This document shows, one piece after another, positions 54,773 through 64,000 of a stretch of DNA of 64,000 bases. A program made the position numbers and the translations under genes. The stretch is from contig NZ_JAAIUV010000010.1 of assembly GCF_010975035.1 (NCBI RefSeq), positions 1 to 64,000 on the forward strand, read 5' to 3'. The notes under the pieces were generated by a model. That model did no database searches and was not told where the DNA came from. It saw nothing but the letters and a program-made list of their open reading frames with translations. Position 1 is the stretch's first letter; every line of letters begins with the position of its first letter. This DNA is from Neobacillus thermocopriae (GTDB taxonomy: Bacteria > Bacillota > Bacilli > Bacillales > Cytobacillaceae).

Positions 54773-57367
54773 ATGGATATAAACCGGATGACAGAACGGT
54801 TGCAGAAAGGGTTAATGGAAGCGCAAAGTTTAGCAATAAAGATGCATCATCAGGAATTGGATGAGCCACATTTATTTTTAGCCTTATTGAACCAAGAAGA
54901 TAGTTTAATTTCAGCCATATTTGAAAAAGTAGGCATAAGTCCATTAAAAGTAGAAGAAAGGCTTTTAGAAATTCTCGCGAAAAAACCTCAGGTTACCGGA
55001 AGCGGAGTAGAAAAAGGAAATATCTATATTTCAACAAAAACTCAAAAACTCTTGGTGCAAGCGGAAGAAATAGCATCGACATTTACTGATGAATATATTT
55101 CCGTTGAGCATGCTCTATTAGCTGCGGCAAGAACAAAAGATAATGAGATCCATAACATCCTTCAAATAAACGGTTTGACCTCAGAAGATGTATTAAAGGC
55201 AATAAAAGAAATAAGGGGGAACCAGCGAGTGACATCACAGAATCCAGAAGCGAGTTATAATGCTTTAGAAAAATATGGAAGAGATTTGGTTGCTGAGGTA
55301 AAGACAGGAAAATTGGACCCGGTCATTGGGAGAGATACGGAGATTCGAAATGTAATTCGAATATTATCTAGAAAGACAAAAAACAATCCTGTATTAATTG
55401 GAGAGCCTGGAGTTGGGAAAACGGCTATTGTGGAAGGTCTTGCCCAACGAATTGTGAGAAAAGATGTACCAGAAGGGCTGAAAGATAAAACGATTTTTGC
55501 CTTAGACATGAGTGCATTAATTGCCGGTGCGAAATTTAGAGGGGAATTTGAAGAAAGATTAAAAGCCGTATTGAATGAAATAAAAAAAAGCGAAGGTCGG
55601 ATTATCTTATTTATTGATGAGATTCATACCATTGTCGGAGCTGGTCGAACAGAAGGAGCAATGGATGCAGGCAACATGCTGAAACCGATGCTTGCAAGGG
55701 GAGAATTACACTGTATTGGAGCAACAACGCTAGATGAACATCGAAAATATATAGAAAAGGATCCTGCATTAGAGCGAAGATTTCAACAGGTTCTTGTTCA
55801 GGAACCGGATGTAGAAGATACGATTTCCATATTAAGGGGACTAAAGGAGCGCTTTGAAGTTCATCATGGGGTTAAAATTCATGACCAGGCATTAGTTGCA
55901 GCTGCCACATTGTCCGACCGATATATAACAGACCGGTTTCTTCCTGATAAAGCCATTGATCTTGTAGATGAGGCGTGTGCATTAATTCGAACTGAAATTG
56001 ATTCAATGCCTACAGAACTAGATGAAGTGACCCGTAGAGTTATGCAATTGGAAATAGAAGAAGCTGCCCTAAAAAAGGAACAAGATGAGGTCAGTAAACA
56101 AAGGTTGGATGCACTCATAAAAGAATTAGCTGAGTTAAAAGAACAAGCCAATGTGATGAAAGCCAAGTGGCTTAGTGAAAAAGAAGTTATTCAAAAATTG
56201 CAGGAAAAAAGAGAACAAATTGAAGCATATCGCCGAGAGTTGCAGCAAGCAGAAGATAAGTATGATTTAAATCGGGCTGCGGAACTACGTCACGGCTTGA
56301 TTCCATCGGCTGAAAAAGAATTAAAGGAGCTTGAACAAGCAACAGAAAGAGATGACCGTTTGCTGCGAGAAGAGGTTACTGCAGAAGAAATTTCTAATAT
56401 AGTATCCAGATGGACAGGTATCCCGTTATCCAAACTTGTTGAAGGTGAAAGAGAAAAGCTATTGCGTCTGGAATCCATCCTTCATAAGCGTGTAATTGGG
56501 CAAGATGAAGCTGTAAATTTGGTGGCTGATGCGGTACTTAGGGCAAGAGCTGGAATAAAAGATCCGAATAGGCCAATTGGATCATTTTTATTTTTAGGAC
56601 CGACTGGGGTTGGTAAAACGGAACTTGCCAAAGCACTAGCAGAGTCACTCTTTGACAGTGAGGAACATATCATACGGATTGATATGTCCGAATATATGGA
56701 AAAACATGCTGTTTCACGATTAATTGGAGCCCCTCCTGGTTATGTAGGATTTGAAGAGGGAGGTCAGTTGACTGAAGCTGTTCGTAGAAAGCCTTACTCC
56801 GTTATCTTAATGGATGAAATTGAAAAAGCACATCCAGAAGTCTTTAATATACTTTTGCAGGCACTTGATGATGGACGGATTACTGACTCACAAGGAAGAG
56901 TGGTTGATTTTAAAAACACGGTCATCATTATGACATCCAACATTGGATCACAATTTTTACTGGATCATTCTGATCAAGAAAAGGATATATCCGAAACGAC
57001 AAGGGAAAAAGTTCTAGGACAATTAAGAAGTCATTTTAGACCAGAATTTTTAAATCGGATTGATGAAACGATTCTATTTAAGCCATTGACATTAGAGGAT
57101 ATTAAGAATATTGTTGTTAAATTAACAAAAGAATTAGAAAATAGACTTAAACAGCAACAGATAGAACTTTCGATTAGTGAAGAGGCGAAAGAATTTATAG
57201 CTGTTAATGGATACGATCCGGTTTATGGGGCAAGGCCTTTAAAAAGATACTTGCAAAGAAATATTGAAACTAAGCTTGCCCGTGACATTATATCCGGGAG
57301 GATACGCGAAGGCTCTAAAGTAGAAATCATCGAAGCCGATGGGGAGCTTATACTAAAGCTAGTTTAG
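54773..57367 (+). CDS. clpB: ClpB disaggregase chaperone
   Basis: An AAA+ disaggregase of about 864 residues that works with DnaK to rescue aggregated proteins. An N-terminal Clp domain ([15 protein letters not shown]) comes first. AAA1 has Walker [11 protein letters not shown]. The coiled-coil middle domain, around residues 400-520, marks ClpB rather than ClpA/C. AAA2 has [19 protein letters not shown], and the C-terminus has [15 protein letters not shown]. Start at ATG 54773 with GGGAGTGAG upstream; the longer frame would run through the CtsR box. B. subtilis lacks clpB here. Confidence 0.96.
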   Translation: MDINRMTERLQKGLMEAQSLAIKMHHQELDEPHLFLALLNQEDSLISAIFEKVGISPLKVEERLLEILAKKPQVTGSGVEKGNIYISTKTQKLLVQAEEIASTFTDEYISVEHALLAAARTKDNEIHNILQINGLTSEDVLKAIKEIRGNQRVTSQNPEASYNALEKYGRDLVAEVKTGKLDPVIGRDTEIRNVIRILSRKTKNNPVLIGEPGVGKTAIVEGLAQRIVRKDVPEGLKDKTIFALDMSALIAGAKFRGEFEERLKAVLNEIKKSEGRIILFIDEIHTIVGAGRTEGAMDAGNMLKPMLARGELHCIGATTLDEHRKYIEKDPALERRFQQVLVQEPDVEDTISILRGLKERFEVHHGVKIHDQALVAAATLSDRYITDRFLPDKAIDLVDEACALIRTEIDSMPTELDEVTRRVMQLEIEEAALKKEQDEVSKQRLDALIKELAELKEQANVMKAKWLSEKEVIQKLQEKREQIEAYRRELQQAEDKYDLNRAAELRHGLIPSAEKELKELEQATERDDRLLREEVTAEEISNIVSRWTGIPLSKLVEGEREKLLRLESILHKRVIGQDEAVNLVADAVLRARAGIKDPNRPIGSFLFLGPTGVGKTELAKALAESLFDSEEHIIRIDMSEYMEKHAVSRLIGAPPGYVGFEEGGQLTEAVRRKPYSVILMDEIEKAHPEVFNILLQALDDGRITDSQGRVVDFKNTVIIMTSNIGSQFLLDHSDQEKDISETTREKVLGQLRSHFRPEFLNRIDETILFKPLTLEDIKNIVVKLTKELENRLKQQQIELSISEEAKEFIAVNGYDPVYGARPLKRYLQRNIETKLARDIISGRIREGSKVEIIEADGELILKLV

Positions 57368-57388
57368 AAATTGTGTAAATGAAATGAA

Positions 57389-57415
57389 AGGTCCTCCAGC
57401 ATAATGGAGGACCTA
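57389..57415. terminator. Hairpin between clpB and yjzD
   Basis: GGTCCTCCA-gcataa-TGGAGGACC. A strong stem between convergent genes with poor T tracts. Confidence 0.65.
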
Positions 57416-57427
57416 AGAAACGTCAAA

Positions 57428-57613
57428 CTATTCATGTTTTTGTACAGGTTCATTTGGAATTAAAGTAGTACCTACAATAATTAAAATGGTCACGATGACA
57501 GAAACGAATGCACCAGATTTAAAATCAAATGCAACAGAAGACATTGAACTAACCACATATGTAAGCATTTCTACCAATAGAAAAGTCCAGAAAAACGTCC
57601 AAAAATACCTCAT
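57428..57613 (-). CDS. yjzD: YjzD/DUF2929 small membrane protein
   Basis: About 61 residues with two membrane helices and the start MRYFWTFFWTFLLVEMLTYV, typical of DUF2929/YjzD. ATG 57613 has AGGTGA five bases upstream; a GTG three codons earlier overlaps that site. Function unknown. Its place after yjzC, interrupted by clpB, follows B. subtilis order. Confidence 0.85.
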   Translation of the reverse strand: MRYFWTFFWTFLLVEMLTYVVSSMSSVAFDFKSGAFVSVIVTILIIVGTTLIPNEPVQKHE

Positions 57614-57774
57614 TATTTTCACCTGCCTATATTACATCCTATCTTATATTACCATATGATGTGAAAATTATGAACCGTTTCTTTATAAATGATTGAAAAT
57701 AGGCATATCCCCGTGCCGCTTTTGTGAAATGGCATACAATATCGTGAGGAAATATGTAAAAGGAGATATTACCG

Positions 57775-58497
57775 ATGGAGAGCCGGAGTTTTCAAATGGA
57801 TACCCAATGGAATATCATTTATTACCCTGAAAAACCGACTGGATTTGGGGTACTTGTGATAGGTGATGAAAGACATTTTGTGGAAGAAGGTAAATGCTTT
57901 TGGACGCAAAATGAAGGAAAGCTGGTCATCATCGATGAGTTAAAAGAAATGGGGTACACCATTTTTTCCTCTAATCTTTATGGGCGTAATTGGGGAAGTG
58001 CACGTGCTGCTGACCTTGCACAAAGATTATATCATCAGGTGATTCGGAGTGAGATACTTAACCACAAAATTCATATTTTAGCAGAAGGAATGGGTGCTTT
58101 AATAGCAATCCAGTTAATGAAGAAAATGAAAGAAAATATTAGGTCGGTTTTACTTCTCAATCCAATTCTTTCATTAAAATATCATCTTGAACAAGAAAAG
58201 GAACATAAATTTTTTTACAAAAAATTAACAAGAGAGTTAATGGATGCATATCAATTGGATGAGATAGGCTTGAACAACTTGATTTCTAAAATGGAAGTGC
58301 CGATTCAATTAGAAGATGGAATCCCAGTTCATATTATTCACGTTCTCTCAGGAGCTAGGTCATACAATCAATCAAAACAATATCAACAAATTCTTGGTTC
58401 TTCACCTATTAATCCCACCTTTCTCCTTCCTGAAAAAAAACTACAGCTTGGAAAAATATGTTACAAATTCTTTAAATCACATGAATCGGTTTTATAG
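57775..58497 (+). CDS. yjaU: Alpha/beta-hydrolase-like protein (YjaU)
   Basis: A 240-residue protein of alpha/beta-hydrolase type. The segment HILAEGMGALIAIQLMKKM resembles the nucleophile elbow G-x-S-x-G, but reads A-E-G-M-G, so a Ser nucleophile is not evident. A late His occurs in VHIIHVLSG. It is probably a non-classical or inactive hydrolase. Name by synteny with yjaU-yjaV-med. Confidence 0.7.
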   Translation: MESRSFQMDTQWNIIYYPEKPTGFGVLVIGDERHFVEEGKCFWTQNEGKLVIIDELKEMGYTIFSSNLYGRNWGSARAADLAQRLYHQVIRSEILNHKIHILAEGMGALIAIQLMKKMKENIRSVLLLNPILSLKYHLEQEKEHKFFYKKLTRELMDAYQLDEIGLNNLISKMEVPIQLEDGIPVHIIHVLSGARSYNQSKQYQQILGSSPINPTFLLPEKKLQLGKICYKFFKSHESVL

Positions 58498-58573
58498 GTT
58501 CACCTCCTCAAAGAAATATTTCCTTCTAGAATAGCATAGGATTTTATAAGGCTAGTTTGAGGAGGAAGTAAGT

Positions 58574-59410
58574 ATGGACAAGGCCATCATTATAGGTGTA
58601 TATCATTTTTTAGGATTTCATATTGGGAAAGTCCTATTAAATAAAGGTATTGAGGTAAAAGGTGTTCATATCCCAGAGGTGGATGGTACCTATGTAGATG
58701 AGAAAAGACTTGAGGTGGGGAGAAATGCCAATTTTAAGGAGTATAGCTTCGAAGGAATTTTGGATGGAACGGACAATGATCGGTTAATGATTTTTCCTAT
58801 CTATGATTTTTTTATGTTACAACAAGAGTCCATTATTTTAAATGAACAGTTCACCAAAAAATTTCTTGCCTATTTTAACAAACATAAATGTAATCTCAAG
58901 ATTTTATTATTATTGCCCATTCAATTGCTAAAATGGAGCGGTTCGAATGAAATTCAATATTTTATCAATCAAGTAAAAAAGATATCAACTAAATTACAAT
59001 TGATCTATTTACCAACTATTTATGGTCCGTGGCAGCCTTCAACATTTATGTTTCAACAAGTCATTCTTGCATCGATCTTAAATACTGAGGTTTTTCATTC
59101 GGAAAGAGAGTGGATGGATGATGCACTTTTTATTGATGATGTTGCAGAATCCATCCTTGGTATTATAGAATCAGAAAAATCAGGTACCTATTTACTGGAA
59201 AGTGGAAAGGACATGTATTGGGATACATGTGCTGAATATTTAAAAATAAACAAGAGGTATCGAAAATCAATAAATGAGGAAAAACTTCAAATTGATGGAG
59301 AAATTAAGAGAATAATACCAACAAAGATTACATCCATTTCTTCTTCTTTGTCGAAACAAATGGAACATACGAAATGGCTATATCAGAACCTTTCATCAGA
59401 TCGCTATTAA
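58574..59410 (+). CDS. yjaV: NAD(P)-binding epimerase-like protein (YjaV)
   Basis: A 278-residue protein resembling extended short-chain dehydrogenases. The N-terminal GVYHFLGFHIGKVLLNKG replaces the usual GxxGxxG, so cofactor binding may be lost. LPTIYGPWQPSTFMF is the typical YGP segment, and FIDDVAESILGIIES follows. Position before med matches YjaV. Substrate unknown. Confidence 0.75.
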   Translation: MDKAIIIGVYHFLGFHIGKVLLNKGIEVKGVHIPEVDGTYVDEKRLEVGRNANFKEYSFEGILDGTDNDRLMIFPIYDFFMLQQESIILNEQFTKKFLAYFNKHKCNLKILLLLPIQLLKWSGSNEIQYFINQVKKISTKLQLIYLPTIYGPWQPSTFMFQQVILASILNTEVFHSEREWMDDALFIDDVAESILGIIESEKSGTYLLESGKDMYWDTCAEYLKINKRYRKSINEEKLQIDGEIKRIIPTKITSISSSLSKQMEHTKWLYQNLSSDRY

Positions 59411-59554
59411 CTGTTTTAGGTCCAATTAGCTAAATAAATCTTTTCATTTTATTATTCAAAGGTTAGAATGGAAGAAAATATGCTCTTCCTTTTTATTACT
59501 GTTAATAGAAAATAACGTGTTTGGTTAGGGTGCCGTTCGAAGGAGATGCAATGA

Positions 59555-60502
59555 ATGCTGCAACGTTTCGGAATCATTTTACTATGCCTTTTTTTATTGG
59601 GGGCGTGTGGAGTTACGAAACCGAAGGGACATTTAACAAAAGTTGGTTTGTTGGTCCCAGAGACAATTAATGACCAGGTTTGGGGGACAAGAGGTTTTGA
59701 AGGATTGTTAAGGATCCAATCAAAATTGGAAGTCGATGTTTTTTATAAAGAAGGAATGAATTCTGAATACGTAGTTGAACGAGCTGTGAAAGAATTTGAT
59801 CAAAAAGGTGTAAATCTGATATTCGGCCATGGCTCGGAGTATGCAGAATATTTTAATCATCTTTCCTCGAAATATCCAGATATACATTTTGTCAGTTTTA
59901 ATGGGGAGGCTAAAAATCCTAATACTACCAGTCTCAATTTTAAGTCATATGCAATGGGTTTTTTTGGCGGGATGGTTGCTGCCCATATGTCAAAAAAAAA
60001 TAAAGTGGGAGTTTTAGCCGCCTATGAATGGCAGCCCGAAATTGAAGGATTTTATCAAGGGGCTCTAGCTGAGAAAAATGACGTTCAAGTAAGCATTGAA
60101 TACGTGGAACATTGGGATAATGATATGAAAGCGATCCAAATAGCAGATAAAATGATGGATCAGGGGGTGGATGTGATCTACCCAGCTGGTGATGGTTATA
60201 ATGTCCCAGTGATTGAAAGGGTAAAGGAAAGAGGATTATATGTCATTGGTTATGTTTCAGACCAATCTGATTTAGGTGAGTCGACTGTTTTAACAAGTAC
60301 CATTCAGAATGTTGGTAAACTATACGAGATTATTGCTGAACAATTTAATAAAGGTGAACTCAAATCTGGAAATCTTTCGTTTGATTTTCAAGACGATGTC
60401 ATCACATTGGGAAAATTTAGTCCTTTAGTCAAAAAAGACTTTGTTCAAAAAATGAAAAGACATATACAAACTTATAAAGAAACAGGAAAATTACCTGAGT
60501 AA
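59555..60502 (+). CDS. med: Med-like BMP-family lipoprotein, competence regulator
   Basis: A 315-residue lipoprotein: signal peptide with lipobox LLGAC (Cys about residue 18), then a BMP/PnrA-type ligand-binding domain (LVPETINDQVWGTRGFEGL, IFGHGSEYAEYF, VIYPAGDGYNVPVIE). B. subtilis Med raises comK expression. AAGGAG lies upstream. comZ, which follows med in B. subtilis, is missing: only a terminator lies before fabH. Confidence 0.88.
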   Translation: MLQRFGIILLCLFLLGACGVTKPKGHLTKVGLLVPETINDQVWGTRGFEGLLRIQSKLEVDVFYKEGMNSEYVVERAVKEFDQKGVNLIFGHGSEYAEYFNHLSSKYPDIHFVSFNGEAKNPNTTSLNFKSYAMGFFGGMVAAHMSKKNKVGVLAAYEWQPEIEGFYQGALAEKNDVQVSIEYVEHWDNDMKAIQIADKMMDQGVDVIYPAGDGYNVPVIERVKERGLYVIGYVSDQSDLGESTVLTSTIQNVGKLYEIIAEQFNKGELKSGNLSFDFQDDVITLGKFSPLVKKDFVQKMKRHIQTYKETGKLPE

Positions 60503-60524
60503 TTTCCTCCCATACATAATACAA

Positions 60525-60562
60525 AACAAGCTGCCATATCTTGTGGGCAGCTTGTTTTTTTA
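60525..60562 (+). terminator. med terminator
   Basis: AACAAGCTGCC-atatcttgt-GGGCAGCTTGTT followed by TTTTT. Confidence 0.95.
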
Positions 60563-60606
60563 TCTAGTAGTTTAGTTGTTGTGAAAAAAAAACATTTTTG
60601 ATAAAA

Positions 60607-60623
60607 TTAGTACCAAGTCATAA
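60607..60623. promoter_or_regulatory. FapR operator-like site upstream of fabH
   Basis: TTAGTACCAAGTCATAA has the exact FapR half-site TTAGTACC and a degenerate inverted second half. Its position before the fabH-fabF operon is that of a known FapR target, relieved by malonyl-CoA. Confidence 0.75.
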
Positions 60624-60677
60624 TAATTGATATTAAACTATTGATATAATTTCCATAAATCCGAAGGAGATGGCGAA

Positions 60678-61610
60678 ATGAGAGCAGGGATTGTTGGTAT
60701 TGGTAGGTATTTACCTGAAAAAGTAATGACAAATTTTGATTTAGAAAAAATGATGGATACTTCGGATGAGTGGATCCGAACAAGAACAGGAATTGAAGAA
60801 AGACGAATTGCAGCCGATGATGTCGATACATCAGATATGGCTTTTATGGCAGCACAAAAAGCGATTGATGATGCCGGAATTCAACCGGAGGATATTGATT
60901 TAATTTTAGTGGCAACTGTTACACCTGATACCCCATTCCCATCAGTTGCCTGTATGATTCAAGAAAAACTTGGAGCAAAAAAGGCAGCTGCGATGGACAT
61001 AAGTGCCGCATGTGCAGGCTTTATGTATGGTATTGTCACAGCTAAACAGTTCATTGAATCCCAAGTCTACAAATATGTTCTTGTTGTCGGTGTAGAGAAG
61101 CTTTCAAAAATAACAGACTGGACTGACCGTAATACTGCCGTTTTATTCGGGGATGGCGCAGGTGCAGCTGTTATTGGGGCTGTATCTGAAGGCCGCGGAA
61201 TCCTTTCATTTGAGCTTGGAGCAGATGGTTCAGGAGGAAAACACCTATATCAGGAAGAATATATAGTAATGAACGGTCGAGAGGTATTTAAATTTGCCGT
61301 TAGACAAATGGGAGAGAGCTGTATTAATGTATTGGAGAAAGCAGGTCTTTCAAAAGAAGATGTTGATTTCTTAATTCCACACCAGGCAAATATTCGTATT
61401 ATGGAAGCTTCAAGGCAAAGGCTTGAGCTGCCTCCTGAAAAAATGTCTAAAACGATCCATAAATATGGAAATACTTCTGCTGCATCTATTCCTATTTCTA
61501 TAGTAGAGGAAGTAGAAGCTGGGAAGATTAAAGACGATGATTTAATTGTCATGGTTGGCTTTGGTGGCGGATTAACCTGGGGAGCAATTGCTATCCGCTG
61601 GGGAAAATAA
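60678..61610 (+). CDS. fabH: Beta-ketoacyl-ACP synthase III
   Basis: A 310-residue KAS III that condenses acyl-CoA primers with malonyl-ACP to start fatty-acid synthesis. The catalytic Cys is in [12 protein letters not shown] (near residue 112), His in IPHQANIRI and Asn in [22 protein letters not shown] precedes the ATG. It corresponds to fabHA of B. subtilis, in an operon with fabF under FapR. Confidence 0.96.
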   Translation: MRAGIVGIGRYLPEKVMTNFDLEKMMDTSDEWIRTRTGIEERRIAADDVDTSDMAFMAAQKAIDDAGIQPEDIDLILVATVTPDTPFPSVACMIQEKLGAKKAAAMDISAACAGFMYGIVTAKQFIESQVYKYVLVVGVEKLSKITDWTDRNTAVLFGDGAGAAVIGAVSEGRGILSFELGADGSGGKHLYQEEYIVMNGREVFKFAVRQMGESCINVLEKAGLSKEDVDFLIPHQANIRIMEASRQRLELPPEKMSKTIHKYGNTSAASIPISIVEEVEAGKIKDDDLIVMVGFGGGLTWGAIAIRWGK

Positions 61611-61664
61611 ACAAATTATTCGAAGATCATTTCATACAAGAGAATAGAAAAGGAGAATGTATAA

Positions 61665-62903
61665 ATGAATAAACGTAGAGTTGTAGTGACGGGAGTTGGC
61701 GCGGTAACACCACTGGGCAACGATGTTGAAACAACTTGGAAAGGAATTCTTGAGGGAAAATCTGGTATTGGGCCACTTACAAGACTAAATGCAGATGACT
61801 ATCCAGCGAAGGTCGCTGCAGAAGTTAAGGATTTTAACCCGGAAAATTTTATTGAAAAAAAAGACGCCCGAAAAATGGATCGTTTTACACAGTTTGCTGT
61901 GGCTAGTGCATTAATGGCAGTGAAAGATGCCAACCTAGAAATTAACGAACAAAATTCACACCGTGTAGGCGTGTGGATTGGATCTGGTATTGGTGGTATG
62001 GAAACATTTGAACAACAATTCGAGACATTTCAAAAGAGAGGATACAAACGGGTAAGTCCATTCTTTGTTCCAATGATGATTCCAGATATGGCTACAGGCC
62101 AAGTTTCTATCACTCTTGGTGCAAGAGGATTTAATTCATGTACAGTAACAGCATGTGCAACAGGAACAAATTCAATCGGTGATGCATTTAAAGTAATTCA
62201 ACGTGGAGATGCGGATGTTATGATAGCGGGTGGCTCTGAAGCTCCGATTACAAAAATGTCTGTAGCTGGTTTCTGTGCCAATACAGCACTTTCAACAAAT
62301 CCGGATCCTCGAACGGCCAGCCGTCCTTTTGATAAAAACCGTGATGGTTTTGTTATTGGTGAAGGTTGTGGAATTGTTATTCTCGAAGAATTGGAGCATG
62401 CACTTGCCCGAGGAGCAAAAATATATGCTGAAATTGTCGGGTATGGGGCGACAGGGGATGCCTATCATATTACTGCTCCGGCACCAGGAGGCGAAGGTGG
62501 TGCCCGCGCAATGAAAATGGCTCTTAACGATGCTGGCTTAAAGCCAGAGGACATTGATTATATCAATGCTCACGGTACAAGTACAGAATATAATGACAAA
62601 TTTGAAACCCTTGCTGTAAAAGAAGTATTTGGTGAGCATGCATACCGTTTAGCGATGAGCTCAACAAAATCGATGACTGGTCACTTACTTGGTGCGGCTG
62701 GAGCTGTGGAAGCGATCTTTACAGTGCTTGCCATGCAAGATAATATGCTTCCACCTACTATGAATTACGAAACTCCAGACCCTGAGTGTGATTTAGATTA
62801 TGTTGTGAATGCAGCTCGTCCAAAAGAAATTAAGGCTGCAATGAGTAACTCATTAGGTTTTGGTGGACACAATGCCACAATCGTCTTCCGGAAATATGAA
62901 TAA
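61665..62903 (+). CDS. fabF: Beta-ketoacyl-ACP synthase II
   Basis: A 412-residue KAS II that elongates acyl-ACP with malonyl-ACP. The catalytic Cys is in [15 protein letters not shown] (near 164), and His residues in [11 protein letters not shown] and [26 protein letters not shown] precedes the ATG; it follows fabH by 54 bases without a terminator. Confidence 0.97.
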   Translation: MNKRRVVVTGVGAVTPLGNDVETTWKGILEGKSGIGPLTRLNADDYPAKVAAEVKDFNPENFIEKKDARKMDRFTQFAVASALMAVKDANLEINEQNSHRVGVWIGSGIGGMETFEQQFETFQKRGYKRVSPFFVPMMIPDMATGQVSITLGARGFNSCTVTACATGTNSIGDAFKVIQRGDADVMIAGGSEAPITKMSVAGFCANTALSTNPDPRTASRPFDKNRDGFVIGEGCGIVILEELEHALARGAKIYAEIVGYGATGDAYHITAPAPGGEGGARAMKMALNDAGLKPEDIDYINAHGTSTEYNDKFETLAVKEVFGEHAYRLAMSSTKSMTGHLLGAAGAVEAIFTVLAMQDNMLPPTMNYETPDPECDLDYVVNAARPKEIKAAMSNSLGFGGHNATIVFRKYE

Positions 62904-62908
62904 ATCCA

Positions 62909-62940
62909 AAAAGACCAAGCACTTTGCTTGGTCTTTTTTG
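62909..62940 (+). terminator. fabHF operon terminator
   Basis: AAAGACCAAGC-acttt-GCTTGGTCTTTTTT. Confidence 0.95.
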
Positions 62941-62997
62941 TCGATTTTTCGATTTTGATATGTTTTGTCCAAATACATAGCGACGAGAAGCCTCTTT

Positions 62998-63117
62998 TCT
63001 CTCAGCTGTAGGGCACCATAAAGATGACACCGGAAGCATCAACATTGCACGACCGAAAGCCATAGCTTTTGATAGGAGGATATACGCCGCTGACCAGGGT
63101 GCTTCCTCTATTCTGAT
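62998..63117 (+). repeat. Dispersed intergenic repeat, 5'-truncated copy F
   Basis: The right half is well conserved: GCATCAACATTGCACGACCG, AAAGCCATAGCTTTT and TATACGCCGCTGACCAGGGT. The left half has decayed, with only CTCAGCTGTAGGGCACCATAA recognisable. Confidence 0.75.
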
Positions 63118-63184
63118 ATGAACCACTCTTTGGTTTAATCATAAACTGTTAAAAGTAGTCATGGTCAGAAATGGAGGTGATGAA

Positions 63185-63958
63185 ATGGGAGTCATCCGGA
63201 CAGATCAATGGTTAGAAAATGATTTCGATAACCCTCTTAAAATCTGTGAGAAATTAAAATCATATTTTAATGAGGAAAATGTAAGAGGAATCTATCAACA
63301 ACTTGTAAAATTTAGAATGTACAGACCTTCACGGATGTCTGAAAAAAACTTTCAGCATATGAAGAAATACAATGCATGGGAAATGGTAGAAAGATTATTT
63401 AATAAATATAGGGATTTATGGTCTGGACCAGATATACCAGTGTTTCTATTTCCATTAGAAGAAAGAAGGGGCTTTTTTATTAAGAGGACAGAAAGGAATA
63501 AGTCAGGGGTATCATATCCCGATAAAATGTTTTTATTTCTTTCAAACTATGACGATCCAATGGAAATCGAGGCACTTTTTGTTCACGAATATCATCATGT
63601 ATGTAGACTTCGGGCACTTGGGAAAAAAATGAATGAGTATACCTTACTTGATTCTCTCATTATCGAAGGACTGGCAGAATACGCTGTTTTACATCACTGT
63701 GGACGAAAATATATAGCCGATTGGTGTAGTATGTATTCGGAAAAGGAGCTTTTCTTTTATTGGGACAAATATTTGAAAAAACATCTGAATAAGACGAAGG
63801 GTGAAAGAATTCACGATGAACTGCTTTTTGGAGGAGGGAGAATTCCACCTTTGTTAGGATATGCAATTGGGTATCATTTGGTTGGGAAATTTTTTAAAAA
63901 CAGAAATTTTTCTACAAAACTAACCTTTAACATTCCAGCGGAGGATTTTATTGACTGA
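63185..63958 (+). CDS. yjaZ: YjaZ/DUF2268 putative Zn-dependent protease
   Basis: A 257-residue protein with the metal motif HEYHH (in FVHEYHHVCRLRALG, near residue 137) and a downstream Glu in IIEGLAEYAVLHHCG, typical of DUF2268 metalloprotease-like proteins. Start at ATG 63185 with GGAGGTGA upstream. It follows fabF as in B. subtilis; substrate unknown. No signal peptide. Confidence 0.88.
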   Translation: MGVIRTDQWLENDFDNPLKICEKLKSYFNEENVRGIYQQLVKFRMYRPSRMSEKNFQHMKKYNAWEMVERLFNKYRDLWSGPDIPVFLFPLEERRGFFIKRTERNKSGVSYPDKMFLFLSNYDDPMEIEALFVHEYHHVCRLRALGKKMNEYTLLDSLIIEGLAEYAVLHHCGRKYIADWCSMYSEKELFFYWDKYLKKHLNKTKGERIHDELLFGGGRIPPLLGYAIGYHLVGKFFKNRNFSTKLTFNIPAEDFID

Positions 63959-63973
63959 CATAGATTATTAGGT

Positions 63974-64000
63974 AAAAAAGCCTGAATATAGGGCTTTTTT
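63974..64000 (+). terminator. yjaZ terminator
   Basis: AAAAAAGCC-tgaata-TAGGGCTTTTTT at the window end. Confidence 0.85.

Noticed and set aside
60503..60677. Possible comZ gene between med and fabH
   Set aside because: No frame of suitable length or similarity; the interval holds a terminator and the fabH control region.
1..64000. CRISPR arrays, tRNA or rRNA genes, T-box and common riboswitches
   Set aside because: No regularly spaced short repeats, cloverleaf-like sequences or familiar riboswitch cores were found by reading.

Overview
The window reads as chromosome from a low-GC, endospore-forming member of the Bacillaceae (Bacillus/Neobacillus type). The evidence is a complete gerPA-gerPF spore-coat operon, comK, addBA, an AsnO-type asparagine synthase, coproporphyrin-branch heme genes (hemE-hemH-hemY), and strong GGAGG ribosome sites. 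Gene order follows the Bacillus subtilis yhfA-hemEHY-yhgE-yhfI-lplJ-lcfB-yhfN-comK-yhjDE-sip-addBA-gerP-yisL-asnO-yitKL-yitST-yitUW-yjzCD-yjaUV-med-fabHF-yjaZ axis, interrupted by accessory blocks. No tRNA, rRNA or CRISPR array was seen.

Layout. 1-370: 3' tail of an IS1182-like transposase and terminator-like hairpins. 368-1762: YhfA-type permease. 1833-2988: a dispersed repeat copy and decayed AT-rich DNA. 2989-8500: a very AT-rich accessory operon that looks like a two-precursor circular bacteriocin system. It has two tandem precursors with predicted 58-residue cationic cores, a hairpin, a large membrane protein, an ATPase, a SpoIIM/DUF95 membrane protein, a small membrane protein, a second ABC permease/ATPase pair, a DUF4177 protein and a strong terminator. 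8606-9090: a broken lipoprotein gene. 9316-12998: heme biosynthesis. 13232-22885: yhgE, yhfI, lplJ, FadR-boxed lcfB, enoyl-CoA hydratase, azlCD and an M48 protease. 22961-34194: IDEAL protein, ComK, YhjD, LCP protein, YhjE, signal peptidase and AddB/AddA. 34232-36238: gerP operon on the minus strand. 36458-46970: YisL, YisN, AsnO, a GH13-like pseudoenzyme, YajQ, CvfB, DegV, YitT, a BsuPI protein, small proteins and a HAD phosphatase. 47263-54292: an anaerobiosis/molybdenum-cofactor block (YitW, DsrE protein, radical SAM/SPASM protein, Fnr, MoaA, ScdA, MoeA, MobB) with two FNR-type boxes placed at -41.5 relative to inferred starts. 54480-64000: YjzC, CtsR-boxed ClpB, YjzD, YjaU, YjaV, Med (no comZ), FapR-boxed fabH-fabF and YjaZ.

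The most notable items are: the paired circular-bacteriocin candidate; a membrane-anchored amylase-fold protein that has lost all three GH13 catalytic acids; an FNR-box-driven radical SAM protein that could be an anaerobic partner of the coproporphyrin heme pathway; and a roughly 200-bp dispersed intergenic repeat present in about six copies of different decay.
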